Assembly (NCBI GenBank): GCA_030686995.1
Contig: CM060709.1
Location: 301,397,357-301,461,356, forward strand
Origin: Artemisia argyi
Taxonomy: Eukaryota > Streptophyta > Magnoliopsida > Asterales > Asteraceae
Direction of reading: 5' to 3'
DNA length: 64,000 nucleotides
The notes under the pieces are model-generated. The model was not told the origin of the DNA, did no database searches, and saw nothing but the letters and a program-made list of their open reading frames with translations. Made by a program: the position numbers and the translations under genes. This document shows, one piece after another, positions 43,561 to 57,289 of this stretch. Positions within the stretch are counted from its first letter, which is position 1. Each line of letters opens with the position of its first letter.

Positions 43561-44355
43561 ATGCCAAGTACTTCATTTAAGTGAAAATTTTGAAAAAAAT
43601 TTTTCAAATTTTTGGCAAAAACGGGGGTACTAGATGTATAATGTAATTAAATTCGCTAGAATTTCCCCCCCTACACTTAAAAATGAATATTGTCCTCAAT
43701 ATTCAAAGTTCCGGCTATTATGCCGACTCTTTGAACGTAAAAAGGTAATATCACAAGCTAAATGTAGGAACAACTTTTATTTTATTTTTGTATTTTTTAT
43801 TTTTATTCTATGTACTTTATTTACAGTAGGGCAACTCCCCTACACTTGGGTGATACACACGGGTGAAAACCCATGCTTATTCTACTGTTTTTTTTTTTTT
43901 TTGATTTTTTACTTTTATAAATGTTTTTGTATTTTTTAAAATTTTATATATATGTACAAAAGAAAGAAAATTCCTTACAATTGCCCCTCGAAAGGGAATC
44001 TGGGTTTGTTAGAGCTCAGTAACTGTAAACAGCCAACAACTAAATGTTGTAACTAAGGGACTAATCAAACTGGGCAAGTTGTGTGCAAAAGAAAAAAATA
44101 TTTTTGTATTTTATATTGTTTATGTAATCACTACCTCCCAGGCTTGTGTCAGGTTTACCACGCTAGCTAATCACTTGTGAATGATTAACTGTAATAAATA
44201 TGTCCTGACAGCTAGGGAGTTGAATGATAAAGTATATAATATACATACAAGGATAGATTTTTGAACAAAAATTTACAAAATTTTATTATTATTTATGTAC
44301 ATGATACTAATGTTTTTGTTTTCCGAGTCACTAGCTTGACTCGACCCCGTATTAA
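43561..44355 (-). other. Athila 3' UTR, no env-like ORF
   Basis: Between the shared repeat and the end of pol. AT-rich with a T run near 43890; no frame with resemblance to Athila env-like proteins. Confidence 0.6.
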
Positions 44356-47300
44356 TTAGTCCATGGGGAAAGTTTGGAGATCTGGGACAACCACTTGTGG
44401 TATGTCCCCTCCAAAGTAGTGTTTCAAACGATGTCCATTTACTTTAAAGTTGGGACCGTCGGGTTGTGATAACTCAACAGTTCCGTATGGGTATACTTTT
44501 GCTACAGTAAATGGTCCAGACCAACGGGTTTTTAGCTTGCCCGAGAAGATTTTCAATCTTGAATTGAAAAGAAGAACTCTGTCACCAACTTTGAAAACGC
44601 GGTTCTTTATTTTAGAGTCATGTATCTTCTTAGTCTTTTCTTTATAGATTAAAGAATTCTCGTAAGCTTGATCACGTAGTTCATTTAGCTGAACCTTACG
44701 GTGATCACCCGCTGTCTGAATGTCAAAGTTTGCATGTTTCAAAGCCCAGTAGGCTTTGTGCTCTAATTCGATCGGAAGATGACATGTCTTTCCGTACACC
44801 AACTTGTATGGAGTACACCCAATGGGTGTCTTATAAGCTGTACGAAAAGCCCAGAGTGCGTCGTCCAATTTGTCCGATCAAGAGGCACGGTTTTCACCAA
44901 CCGTCCTCTCCAGAATTCTCTTTATGCCTCGATTTGAGACCTCCACCTGCCCACTAGTTTGGGGGTGATATGCAGTAGAAAGACGGTGAGTTACACCATA
45001 TTTCAGCATCACTCTTGCAAATTGATCATTGCAAAAGTGTGTACCACGATCACTGATAATGGCACGAGGAGTCCCGAATCGAGCAAAGAGAGACTTCAGA
45101 AATTTTACAACTACTCGGGCATCATTGGTGGGTAAGGCTTTTGCCTCAACCCATTTTGACAAATAGTCGACTGCCACGAGTATATATTTGTTACCTCTTG
45201 AAGATGGGAATGGGCCCATGAAATCAATGCCCCAGATATCAAATATTTCACAGACTTGGATGATGTTTTGAGGCATTTCATCCTTCTTAGAAACATTCCC
45301 GTGATGCTGACAAGCATCACAAGTTTTGACAAGTTCTTGGGCATCTTTATAGATGGTGGGCCAGTAGAAACCAGAATCAAACACCTTTTTGGCGGTGTAG
45401 TTTGAGCTGTGATGTCCCCCAGTGGGTCCATCACGACAAGCTTTGAGGATTTCCATGGCTTCATTACCATGGACACACCGTCGGATGACTTGATCTGCAC
45501 ATATCTTAAAGAGGTAGGGGTCGTCCCAGAAATAGTGTTTAACGTCTTTGAAGAATTTTTTCTTCTGTTGGGACGACATCCCTTTCACAACGAAATTACC
45601 CGCATGGTAGTTTGCAAAATCTGCAAACCATGGGGTAGAGGTATCATCCCTGGTAGAGATTAGATTGAGAGTCTCCAGAGGAAAAGTTTCATTAATTTCT
45701 TTTCTCTCGAGAATATCCTGATGAGGATTCTCTAACCGGGATAAGTGATCAGCAGCAAGGTTCTCTGCTCCTTTTTTTTCTCGTATGAGTATATCGAATT
45801 CCTGAAGGAGCAGGACCCAACGGAGCAGTCTTGGCTTTGCATCCTGTTTAGTGAACAGGTATTTCAAAGCCGAGTGGTCCGTGTACACCACGCATTTGGT
45901 TAGGATTAAGTAAGACCTAAATTTCTCAAAGGCATATACCACAACTAATAATTCTTTTTCTGTGGTGGTATAATGTACTTGAGCTTCACTCATGGTCTTA
46001 CTTGCGTAGTGTATTGGCTGAAAATGTTTGGATTTGCGTTGCCCCAGAACTGCACCAATAGCGAAATCGCTAGCATCGCACATAAGTTCGAAGGGTAAGT
46101 CCCAGTCGGGGGCAACAAGGATCGGTGCCTCGGTGAGCTTTTTCTTTAAAGTAGAGAAAGCTTCGATGCACTCGGGGGAAAAGATAAAAGGAGCATCCTT
46201 TTCAAGAAGATGAGTCATGGGCCGGGCTATTTTGGAGAAATCCTGAATGAATCTCCGATAGAACCCTGCATGGCCAAGGAAACTCCTAATTCCTTTAACA
46301 GTGGTGGGATGAGGCAGTTTAGCTATAACATCAATTTTGGCCTTATCGACCTCAATCCCACTTTTTGAAATTTTATGGCCGAGGACAATGCCCTCTTTAA
46401 CCATAAAATGGCTCTTCTCCCAATTTAGACAAAGATTAGTGTCTTCACAACGTTGAAGCATCTTTTCTAAATGGGAAAGGCATGAGTCGAAAGAATTCCC
46501 AATGACTGAGAAGTCATCCATGAATACCTCCATAGTTTTCCCGATCATGTCGTGGAAAATAGCCATCATGCACCTCTGGAAAGTGCCCGGAGCATTGCAT
46601 AACCCAAAAGGCATGCGACGATAGGCAAATGTTCCGTAAGGGCATGTGAAGGTAGTTTTATCTTGATCCTGTGGATCAATGGGAATCTGGAAGTAACCCG
46701 AGAAGCCGTCGAGGAAGCAATAATACTCATTCCCCGCTAGTCTCTCGAGCATCTGATCCATAAAGGGTAGAGGGAAATGGTCTTTGCGGGTGGCTTCGTT
46801 AAGCTTTCTGTAATCAATACATACTCGCCACCCTGTAACCAAACGAGTTGGTATCAACTCGTTATCCTCATTTGTGACAACCGTGATGCCACCCTTTTTT
46901 GGAACACAATGTATTGGGCTAACCCAAGGACTATCTGATATAGGGTAAATCAATCCCGCATCGAGAAGTTTAATAACTTCTTCCTTGATAACTTCGTGGA
47001 TTTTTGGATTTACTCTTCTTTGATGCTGCACGGTAGGTTTAAAGTCCTCCTCCATTAGGATTTTGTGTGTACAAAAATCCGGGTTAATACCCTTTATGTC
47101 TGAGAGTTTCCAAGCAATTGCTTGCTTGTGGGACTTTAAAACTTTATGCAGCGCGGTTTTCTCCTCATCCTTTAAATCTTTAGCAATAATGACCGGTAAC
47201 TTATCGTTACCTTCCAAAAATGCATATTCTAGATGAGGAGGTAGGTCCTTAAGTTCGACCTCGGGGAAATCATCAGTTTTCTCAACATATTTGACTTCCG

Positions 47301-50049
47301 CGTTATGAAGTTGTGGAGGTAGAACAGGAATGGGAGAGGGATCTTTGTTCAATAACTTCTCTAGGAGAAGTATATCCCTTTCCGGGTCAATCTCTTGGTT
47401 ATCAATCCCCTCGGGAACTGAATTACTTTTGAGAAAGGCCTCTAATTCCTCAAGGACGAAATCACTTCCCTCAAACGGAGTGAGGGAAGGAGAAGAATTA
47501 GCGATTATGGGGTGAGAAGAGGGAGTGGGATTGCCACTCGAAGAACTATCAGCGAAGCCAAGGATTTCCTGAGCATACTCCTCGGATGCAATGTCAATGA
47601 CATCAATTCGGTTGACCGATTCAGCATCATAATTCGAGGAGTATCTCGAGGTTTGATCAAGGTTGAACGTTATTGCTTCAGTGCCAACTCGTAACGTGAT
47701 TTCCTCATCGAAAACATCGATTAATGCACGACCCGTCCTTAAGAATCCCCTCCCAAGAATGAGAGGAACTCTTGGATCCGCATCAAAATCAACAACGACA
47801 AAGTCTGCCGGAAAATGGAACTTTCCCACTCTTACAAATACGTCCTCGGCAATACCAAGGGGACGTGAAATTGAACGGTCTGCAAGCTCGAGAGTCATGC
47901 ATGTGGGACTAAGTGCCTGAAGAGAGAGCTTTTTCCAAACTGAGTAGGGCATTAAGTTGATGCTTGCACCAAGATCGGCCAAGGCAAAGCAGTCAACCAT
48001 TCCTGGAAATACGCAAGGTATTAGAAATCTTCCAGGATCTCCTAGCTTCGCGGGAAGCTGTTTCAACAGAACTGCAGAGCAGTTCTCATTGAGTGGAGTT
48101 CGTGCCATCTCAAACAGTTTTTCTTTATTGCTCAACAGGTTTTTGATTGTCGATGCGAATTTGGGCATTAAAAGAAGAGCATCCGCGAAGCTAATATCGA
48201 AGTGTAGTTCTTGAAAAATCTGAAAGAATTTTTCCATCTGATGATTAGCTTTTTCACGGAGCTTTTGGTCTTGCAATCGTGAGGGATATGGAATTGTTGG
48301 TTTTGGGTTGGCTTTTGGATTTTCAACAGGACCTTCGGTAGTTTCAAACATAACTCTTTTAGGAGGAGTCGGGACCGGGATAACTGGAGGTGGGACGTCG
48401 TCGGTACTTCCTTTATCAATAGGAGGTATCGTGTCCGTTGTAACCTCAGCTTCTTTTTCCAGTACCTCAGGAGAAGAGAAAGAGGTAGATGGAGTTTTAG
48501 GTCCTTTATATGAAGCTCCACTCCTTGTGGTGATCGCCTTAACATCGCCCCTCGGATTAGCGATCGTGTTGCTAGGTAAAGTACCTGAGCCCGAGGGTCG
48601 ATCATTTAAAGATTTCTTTATGTCAGAAATTTGGCTGATCAACAACCTGTTGGTTTCTTCCTGTGCTTTCATGAATTGTTTTAACAATTCATCAGAAGAG
48701 GTAGGGTTTGGAACTACAGCTGGTGTTTGAACGGGAGGGGTTTGCCCTCGAGTGTTCTGCTGAAACCCTTGATTTTGGAATTGTCCCTGATTAGGGTTTC
48801 CATGAAAGTATCCAGGATTATAGTTACTCGGTCCCTGATTTCTATTCCCCTGATTTTGAAAGTTTTGGGGATAACCTTGATTAAAGTGACCTTGGTTAGG
48901 ATAACCTTGGTTACTTCTGTTTGGATTTTGGGGACGATTTTGGGTGTTCTGGTTAAAACCAGGTGGTACAGAGTAAGTGCTCGGACGCCATGGTGGCTCA
49001 GCAGGAGGACGATATGGATTGCCTCCTTGGCTAGAACTACCAGCAATCGCGTTGGTTTCAAATGTGTTATTGTCTGTGGCAGTACAATTATAATAGGCAT
49101 GTGGTCCACCACAGGTAACACAAACATCCACTTTCTTCACTTCAGCATGTGAAGGATTCTGTGGGAACGAGACTTTCTTCTGATTGGAGTGAACCAAGGC
49201 TTGTATAGCATCTGTGAGTTTATCAATCTTAGCATCAGTACTAGATTGACTCACGGTAGAAGAAGTAGAAGGATCGACCTGTTTATTACGTATGGTTCGA
49301 ACCTTGGACTTATTTTCAATTATTGCTAAAGCTTCCTTGACAGTACGACTCAAAAAATTCCCTCCTGCTGAGGCATTAAGGGAATCTTGGTCTGCTTGGC
49401 TTACTCCGTTATAAAATGTGTCGAGTTGCATTAACTCAGAAAATCCATGATGGGGGCATTTGCGAAGCAACTCTTTGAATCTATCCCATGCTTCACTGAA
49501 TGTCTCACCAGGTCTTTGTGTAAACTTGGTGATCTCATTCCTCAGATAGGCAGTTTTGGATGGTGGATAGAATTCATTCACAAATTTCTTAACTAGATCT
49601 TCCCATGTTTCTATGGATCGAGGGGGTTGTTTCTCTAGCCAGATTCTGGCTGCTCCCTCGAGAGAAAATGGAAACAAAAGTAGTTTAATAGCCTCCGATG
49701 GGACATTCTTATATTTGATGGTGGATGTAATCTTGTTAAACCATCTTATATGTGAATGAGGATCGTCCCTTTCGAAACCATAGAACTGATTAGAAGTAAC
49801 CAGATTAAGTAATCCAGTTTTTAATTCGAAATTATCAGATACTATGGCTGGTACAATAATAGCATCTCTATAACCCTCGATGGGTGCCTGGAGAAGCTCT
49901 GACATTGGGCGTTCTTCTGCCATGATGACTGCAGGTTTAGGTTCAGTCTGTATTTGAGTTTCAATTTTCGGGGCAGATTGTGTACGTTTTCGAGGAATAC
50001 TAACAAGCTCGCGATGAGGACTTGTAGACCTAGAAGAACGTGTGTGCAT
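44356..50049 (-). pseudogene. Athila gag-pol polyprotein with one nonsense codon
   Basis: A 1723-codon frame (50049-44878) from a true ATG: gag (about residues 95-240, [15 protein letters not shown]), zinc knuckle C-x2-C-x3-H-x4-C (310-322), an Asn/Gln-rich linker (360-440), protease DLGAS (Asp 692), reverse transcriptase with FMDD (1176-1179), RNase H (CDASD, Asp 1325; YTDH, Asp 1391) and integrase with HHCC and DDE ([26 protein letters not shown]). A TGA at 44878-44880, at a Trp position by comparison with the family, stops it. The same frame continues without further stops to 44356, adding the integrase C-terminal domain ([13 protein letters not shown]). Apart from this codon I see no lesion. 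Confidence 0.95.
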
Positions 50050-50616
50050 GTACTAAAAACAAAATTTTCAAAATAAGATCGAGGCAAAACCACAGTAAAC
50101 TTAACCCAATAATCACAGGTAAAATGGCTTCTTTATAAAAGGTACACCACTTACATGGATATTACGTTAAATTTTTTATATCTTATGTTTGGGAACTTAT
50201 TCTGAGGGTTATTTAATTTATTCACAAGAAAATGTTTTTGGGTATATGTGTATGGGTGAAAACTTGGAAAATATTTTTGGAATCGATTCGTTAACCGAAA
50301 TCGTTCCTTTAAAATCACTCGCAGGCTAGCGGGAGGAAATAAATGGATTCCTCTTCAGTTCGCAATTTAATGTCAGAACTTACCTTATACCAGCTGTTTC
50401 AGGTTGTGATTTTAAAGAAAACGAAGTAATTTAACTTCACGATTTATTTTGTTGTTATTTAATTTTTTTGGTGTTTTTAACACTTTAGGAAAAGTGTTAG
50501 TGAACTTTTCAGTTATGATATTTATTTTTACAAAAATTTACAGACTGATGGTATTTGTACAGTGAGTTGATATTCAGAACCACGTATGCTTCCAAATTCG
50601 TTGTACGCAGCACACC
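50050..50616 (-). other. Athila 5' leader between PBS and gag
   Basis: Untranslated leader of about 570 bp; no upstream ORF of note. Expected to hold the packaging signal, but no motif can be named. Confidence 0.6.
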
Positions 50617-50634
50617 TCCCCGGCAGCGGCGCCA
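50617..50634 (-). other. Primer-binding site of the Athila element
   Basis: The minus strand reads TGGCGCCGCTGCCGGGG a few bases inside the 5' LTR. This is one mismatch from the tRNA-Asp complement commonly used by Athila elements. Confidence 0.8.
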
Positions 50635-50639
50635 AAATT

Positions 50640-53600
50640 TGATCAGTTCAGAACCGTCAGATTATTATTAACCAAGGTTAATAAGTCAAAAACAGCTTAG
50701 ACTAATGCTCCGTGGAGTACAATGTATCCTCGGGTCGTATTTCCCAACGAGGCGTGAAATCTGTAATAAAACGAAATTTGGGATCGGGTAATTATGAATG
50801 GGCAAAGGTGAGTTTGATTTATACTACTGATTTACACAATTTAAACAAATAAGCAAATAAACTTTAATCAGTTACGTAAACAAAACAAACGTATACAAAT
50901 TAAAACTTACGTCTACGTACAGGAAAAATGTGAGTTTTAATGCAAATTTAAACTACAGGGGGTAAAATTGAAAATTCTACAAACTTAAACTTAAAAGAAA
51001 AGTTAATTTAAAAAGAAAATTATTTTTTTTAGATTATTTTATTATTTAATATTAATTATTTAAATAAAAACTATTTATCTATTTAATTTAAAACTATCTT
51101 TAATTTAAACTACAAATAATAAAAACTACAAATTAAACTAAAAACTTGCAAAAATATTTTCTAAAACTTAAATGAACTTGAAGAAAGTATAAAAAATTAA
51201 AAATAAATATTTTTGTCTTTTTATGTGTTTTTTATTAATTAATTACTAAGTATTTTAATTAAACTAAATAAACTATTTTAAATTACTAAAATTACCAAAA
51301 TGATTTATAAAATTATGAAAAAATTTATAAAACTAATTAACCATCTCAGGAATCCTAAAAAATTATAAAATTATTCTAAAAATTATATTTAGGCTAATTT
51401 ACTAATTAATTACTTATTTATTATTTAAGATCTATTTAACTAATTTTAATTAAAGAAAATAGGAAATGAACAGTAACAATTAGAAAATTATTTTTTATAA
51501 AGACCCTATGGTCTATAAGACTTTTAAAAAATATAAAAAGATGTTGTTATTAACTAAAAATTATTAAAATTATTTAATTACCTAATATTATTTAATTACT
51601 AATTTAATTCGGATTAATTAAAATAATTAGTATTTGAAAAGTAAAAATTATGAAAAAATTACTGCTAGTATATTAAGTGATGAAAAGCTTAGGAAAAATA
51701 AGCTTGGTACTACAGCTTATCCAAATAAGCAGTTATAAGCCAAAACAGCTTATTTAAGCTTATATCCCAAAAATGGTGTTAAATATATTGTTTAGGGAGA
51801 GGATGACGGAACTGGTGCCCCAGAGCTTGTGGAAGGGGTGTGGGGTGTTATGCATGTTACTAGCGAGAGGTCCCAGGTTCGAATCCCACCCACACCCAAT
51901 TTTTTAAACTTTTTATTTTTTTTATTTTTCTTTTTGCAAATCTACTTAATAACTAATTATAAGCAACTTTTAAAAAACAAACTTTTTTGAAACTAAACAA
52001 TAAGCTCAGAAATAGCTTAAAAACTCAACAGTGAGTTATTTAAGCTCAAAATGGATTTTTAAGTTTAAATAAGCTTACAATAAGCTAAGAAACTGAACCA
52101 AGGGTGAAATAAGTTAAAGACAAATGAGATGAGTATAAAATAAGCCAAAGAAAAGAGAAAAGCACACAGAATAAGCTAGAAAGCACAATTAAGCAATTCC
52201 AAATCCTACAACCTATGCAGGCCAAATGAGCTAACAGCAGGCCTTGATAGGGCCCACCAAATAAGCTCAGGGGTCCCAGATGAAACTTGAATCAATAAGC
52301 TGGCTAGGTCAGCTTCTCAAAAAGCCCAAATACTCAGAATATGCCCCACTAATAAGCTCTACAAGAGCTTATGAATATGGCTCAAATACACTGATGATTC
52401 AGTGTATTGAATGTGATGAAGTAACTTGCAGGCTCAAAATGAGCTTATCAAATAAGCTTAAGAGTAGAAGTTAAGCACTGATCCAACTAGTCTAGTGTAT
52501 GAGATTTTCAAAAATCCAAATTTCACAAGCTGGGGTTCACTAATAAGCCAGATAAGCACTTATGAAGCTGGCTTATCAAATCTGATGAGTCAGTGTTACT
52601 GACTCAGTGGTGGGGATTATAAGACCAAAATAAGCTATGGGCAAGGGCTCCAAAGCTCAAAGTAAGCACTACTCTAAAGAGCTGGTATGGCTAGCTTCAT
52701 AAAGAGCTAAAAATCTCAGGCTGAGATTGACCAGTCAACAAGCTAGGAGCTTGTGAAGGTGAGCTTGCTGAGCCAACTCCCCTGGTGCAGGGGAGGGTTT
52801 ATGCAAACAGGCAACTATGAGCTTCTTAAAAGCAATTGAATAAAATTCTTAAAATTAAACCAAAAATGTCTTTTAAATCACAAGATGAGAGATGTTAAAA
52901 TCCAAAAAGTTTCATGCAATTAAGTTAAGAAATGAGAGAAAGAAAAATCTAAACTAAAACGACTTTGAAAACTGCTTGTGCAAGTTTGACTTTTTTGATT
53001 ATGAATCTATTTTGACTTTTATGAACTTCTAGTGATCTTAAGTTACTGAATATGCTAGGCTAAGCTAATATGAGATGATTTAAAGCAATCCTAACACCTA
53101 ACAAACTAATAATGATGATTATTGAACCTAATTTGCTTGACAGTGAATGTATAAGTGAGATTAGATATGATTCTGACTTTTCACTAATAACCTACCCAAC
53201 TTTATGCTTAAACTACTCTAATATGACCTAAGGTAATATAACTAAACTAGTTTTAAGCCTTAAAAACCACAAGTACACAGGTTCACATGCAAATCCAAAC
53301 ACCCCTTTAAGGAAGTGATTTGTGGAGTTATTACACAACATGATTTTTAAAACTAAGAGGTTATTTCCAACTGAATTACTATGTTATACTAAGCTTTATT
53401 AAACATAAGAAACACAGGTACACACCACAATGACCAAAGATTACTAATGAGACTAAAAATGACAGTCAACCTAAACTTTTTAGGTAGAATGAAACCTAAA
53501 CTACTACTGACTAATTTTTAAGCTTTGATTACTTTTAATTATTCCTATTGATCATAGATAATACAGAAATAAGCTATAGTAAATAGTTGAATGGTAAAAT

Positions 53601-55298
53601 TAAAATAAAATAAAAAGTGATATAAGTAACTCACAATATGCTTCCTGCCAAATCCACATGAACTAGAAACCAAATCACCAATTCTACTGCTTCCCAAGAA
53701 GCCACTAAACCAAATCCATCCAGAATTTAATTTGCTCCATTGCTTCTTCCTTGCCTTTCATTTATATTTTTTTTATGTTTATTTTTTTTTTGATGAAATT
53801 GAAAATGCAGTGGAAACTTGGATTTCTTAAACAAAGATTTATATTAATTGAAATGAACAAAGTACAATACTTAAAAACTGAAACTTGACTGAAATTATAA
53901 ACTACAATTTCTAATGACATACATGAAAATGAAATTAAACTACACTCTAACTTCCTCAGCCTCTTGCTCCTTTTATAGCCTTCAATACTGTTCCAGGTGT
54001 CCTCATGAGCACATCCCATCACATTTGAGCTTTGAAACGTGTCCAATTGAATGTGACTGTTTAAACCTACTTTTGGCGCCAAAATTAGTAGGGGTTGAAT
54101 TGGACTGATCCAAGACAATTAATGCCTCTTGTATTGTTGTGGAGGATATAGGGAGCCATTTGGGAAGGCTAGGGGTGGAGTGGATGGTTGATGTGATGGT
54201 TGCAGAGGGTAGGGGTGTGGTGGAGATGGTGGGGGTAGTACGTGGCTTCTCCTAGGGTTAGCTTTAGGAGTGGGTTTTGTTGTGGGTTTGACAGAGAGGC
54301 AAGGAGGTGGAAAGTGGGTAGCAAGTGGTGGATGTGAAGGGTGGATGGTAGGTAGCAGGTGACGAGGGTTGAAGAAGATGGGAGTGGTCAAACGGTCAAA
54401 GACCGTTTTGTTAAATAAAGGGTATTTGGGCTTGTGGTATTTGGGCTTAGGATAAAAGATTGGACCAGTTTTTTTCTTGGATTGGATTTTAGTTATTTAT
54501 ATTGGATCCGTTTGGTTTTGAATGGTAATAAGCCCAAGGACTTATTTTGCAAAAATCTGATTTTTCATGGACCAAACTTGAAACTTTCCAAAATTATATC
54601 ACAAAGGACCTTTCTTGCCATTTACAATATTATAAGGTCTTTTTAATATTTTTCCAAATTAAAAATTAACCGGGGACCATTTTTGTCAATTTTATAAAGT
54701 TGAGGGTAAAAAGTGTAATTTTCCTAAAATGTATCAAAAATGACTTGATTTATTAATTATGAATAGTACAAGGGTATATTTTGATAAATTTCCATTTTAA
54801 AATACCCAGGGACTATTTTTGCCATTTTTGAAACTTCAGGGACCAATTTTGTAATTTCCTCAAACTTTTTATCCAGGGATTAATTATGATACTTTGTGAA
54901 TTCCCAAGGACTAAAATTGACTTTTCTTTCCAAAATAAACTACCAGGGACTAAAACTGACAAGTTTTGAAACTTGGGGGACCTGTTTTGCCATTTGTGCA
55001 ATTTTGAACTTTCAAGGGTAAAATTTGTTATTTCATGATTCCTGGGGGACTTTTGTTGACATTTCTTCAAAATAACTTTCCCAGGGACCATTTCTGACAT
55101 TTCTTGAAAGTTCAAGGACTGATTTTGCCATTTGTGCAAACTTTGCACGTTTTTCATCTGTTTTCAATCCTTTTGCACCTGAAACATATAAAAACACATT
55201 TCAAAGATATTTGTAGTATTATGTGGTATTTCTGTGTGTTTTTAACTGTTTTTGTATTTTAAACAGGACAAAAATGATGAGTTTTTATGAACTCATCA
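50640..55298 (-). repeat. 5' LTR of the Athila element (4659 bp)
   Basis: Same length and ends as 38412-43070. Differences noticed by eye: about eight substitutions (for example GTAGAGTAC to GTGGAGTAC near the start, TCAATGACT to TCAAGGACT near the end) and two or so one-base indels in homopolymers. Confidence 0.95.
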
Positions 55299-55309
55299 AT
55301 AATACATAC

Positions 55310-55321
<12 letters not shown>

Positions 55322-55391
<70 letters not shown>
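55322..55391. repeat. (TA)n microsatellite
   Basis: About 35 TA units after a short CATA repeat, just right of the Athila target-site copy. Confidence 0.95.
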
Positions 55392-55395
<4 letters not shown>

Positions 55396-55928
55396 TCGGT
55401 TTGTGTCAAGATAAAATCAAAGGAGTAGCCGTGAGTTCATTTCGACTTTGATAAGAAACGAACAACATACGTGTATTTGTTAATTTCGTGGGTTATTCGG
55501 CATGAAAACGACAAAATAGTGCTACGTTTTTTGAGTGTAGTTTGTGTTCGATTTGATTAAGAAAAGAAAATTAGTTATGTGTTTTTTGTTGTAGGTTGAG
55601 AGAAGAAATTTTTGTTGTATGTGTTGTGGCTGCACAAAAGAGTGATTAGGGTTTACAAATATTAGGGATCTTATTTATTAAAGAGTGAACTTAGGGTGAG
55701 CTTATTGGAATGAATCATAAGTATTGGGTAATTGGACTTCATTGGGTCATATGATATTGGTTCAAGTGGTATTAGGCTTGTGTAAATTAAACAATGGACG
55801 AATATTGGTTATCTATAAGGGACGTAATTTGGTGTAGTGGTCATAACTAAATAGTTTGTTTTTTACTCAAAAATCTCGTTGTTTGTAAAGTTATTGTCAC
55901 AAAATATATATAGCTAGAAAACATTGCT
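55392..55928. other. Sequence right of the Athila insertion, no gene
   Basis: No coding frame. Possibly the right part of the Helitron-like element that was split. Confidence 0.4.
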
Positions 55929-55960
55929 CGCTAAAATTTTAATTACAGGGTACCCGCTAC

Positions 55961-56488
55961 TAGGGATGGCAAAAAAACTGAAACCCGACGGGGAAACCCA
56001 AAACCCGAACTTTTTGGGGCGGGGCGTGGTTATCGGGTTTTGGGGCGGGTTTCGGGGCCTTAACGGGGATTCTTATCGGGTTTGGCGCGGGGACGAGGCA
56101 CCCGATCCCCGCCCCCCCCCCCCCCCCCCCGAACAGAAATAAAATGTATATACATATACATATATGTGTATACATAAAATATTGTGTGTTTTAGTTATTT
56201 TTTATCTTTGTAATATTTTTAATTGTGATGATAAAGCTTGTTTAGTGTCATAATATTCTAAAACAAGTTGTGAATTATTCAATGCCTTAACTTATTATTA
56301 ATGGGTTCTCGATTCTTCAAGTTATTCCATAAAATCATATTGTTAATAGTGATAAAATAAGAGTAAACGGGAAATGAAATAAGTATGATCGAGCATCACG
56401 CTAAAAAAAGTACAACGCGATAAGACCCCAATGGGGAATGGGGCGGTTTGGGGTTAAGGATCGCCGCCCCGCCCCATTGTCATTCCTA
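55961..56488. mobile_element. hAT-like non-autonomous element with GC-rich core
   Basis: TAGGGATGGCAAAA at the left and, reversed, TAGGAATGACAATGGGG at the right. Interior copies of CGGGGCGGG-type motifs read in opposite directions. A C run at 56110-56129 interrupts it. No 8-bp target duplication could be shown. Confidence 0.5.
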
Positions 56489-57044
56489 CCTACCGTCGCA
56501 TCGCCCAGGTACCCTACTAATTACTTATAAGAGGTTAACAAAACTTTGATGATTTTTCATTAATACCTTCGTGCTTACAATTGATGAATTGAGGAAAAAA
56601 GAAAGGCTAAAAATCTAATGTGAAGAAAAAAGGCTAAGAAAAATGATTAAAAAAAAATGTTAGCAATTGTCATGAGTAGATGACACCTATCGTGGTCCTT
56701 ACACCTCCTTTTTAAGGAAGAGGCGATAACAAATATTTTTCTAATGGCATAGAGTGATGAAGGCCTTTCACTTAACCAAAACCTGAAAACTTGTAAACTA
56801 CATGAGTGTTTTTGTTTGTGTACGTAAAAATATAAGTATTGTAAAAGAAAATATAAAATATTTATAGAAAAAATATTTGAAAATGTCACGTGCATGGCAC
56901 ACATGATAAGGGAGTGTATGAAACGTCACCAATATGCTATGTTGTTATCTCGGTCAAAAATCTCGTATCGTTCAAGGTACGATATTTGAAATATCGGTTT
57001 TCGCGGTGAGATATCGGTTTTTATATTTCTAGGAATATTATATT

Positions 57045-57048
<4 letters not shown>
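56489..57048. other. Intergenic, no gene recognised
   Basis: Starts with TACCGTCGCATCGCCCAGGT and ACCCTACTAA, which looks like a Helitron 3' end remnant; the rest is AT-rich with GATATCGG-type repeats near 56980-57020. Confidence 0.4.

Positions 57049-57132
<84 letters not shown>
57049..57132. repeat. (TA)n microsatellite
   Basis: About 42 TA units downstream of the hAT transposase pseudogene. Confidence 0.95.
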
Positions 57133-57137
<5 letters not shown>

Positions 57138-57289
57138 TAGAATCGTAAAAGAATAAACAGCAACAGGAAACATAGCACATTGTCTAATATTAACATAAAT
57201 TAACAGAAAACAAGAAACATAGCACATTGTCTAAAATTAAAGTCATAAAAGTATTTCATTGCATAAAATTAATAGAAAACAAACGGAAT

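Larger units (their letters stand above)
38412..55298 (-). mobile_element. Athila-type Ty3/gypsy LTR retrotransposon, complete, young
   Basis: Two LTRs (38412-43070 and 50640-55298), both 4659 bp, with TGATCAG...CTCATCA ends. The target duplication is ATAAT (38407-38411 and 55299-55303). Gag-pol is on the minus strand. The primer-binding site starts TGGCGCCGCTGCCGGGG, as in tRNA-Asp-primed Athila elements, and the purine tract contains GTGTAGGGGAT. By eye about ten differences separate the LTRs, so the insertion is very recent. There is no env-like ORF between pol and the 3' LTR. The LTRs are far longer than usual for Athila. Confidence 0.95.
37821..55963 (+). mobile_element. Candidate non-autonomous Helitron, split by the Athila insertion
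   Basis: The left end TCCTACTATCTTATAAAGCA, preceded by A, looks like plant Helitron 5' ends (TC start). The right end (about 55929-55963) has a GGGTACCC palindrome just before CTACTAG, matching the 3' hairpin plus CTRR rule. If both belong together, the element proper is only about 1.25 kb (37821-38411 plus 55304-55963), with the 16.9-kb Athila between. The base after CTAG is G, not T, so the right end is uncertain; a hAT-like element begins at the same place. Confidence 0.35.
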
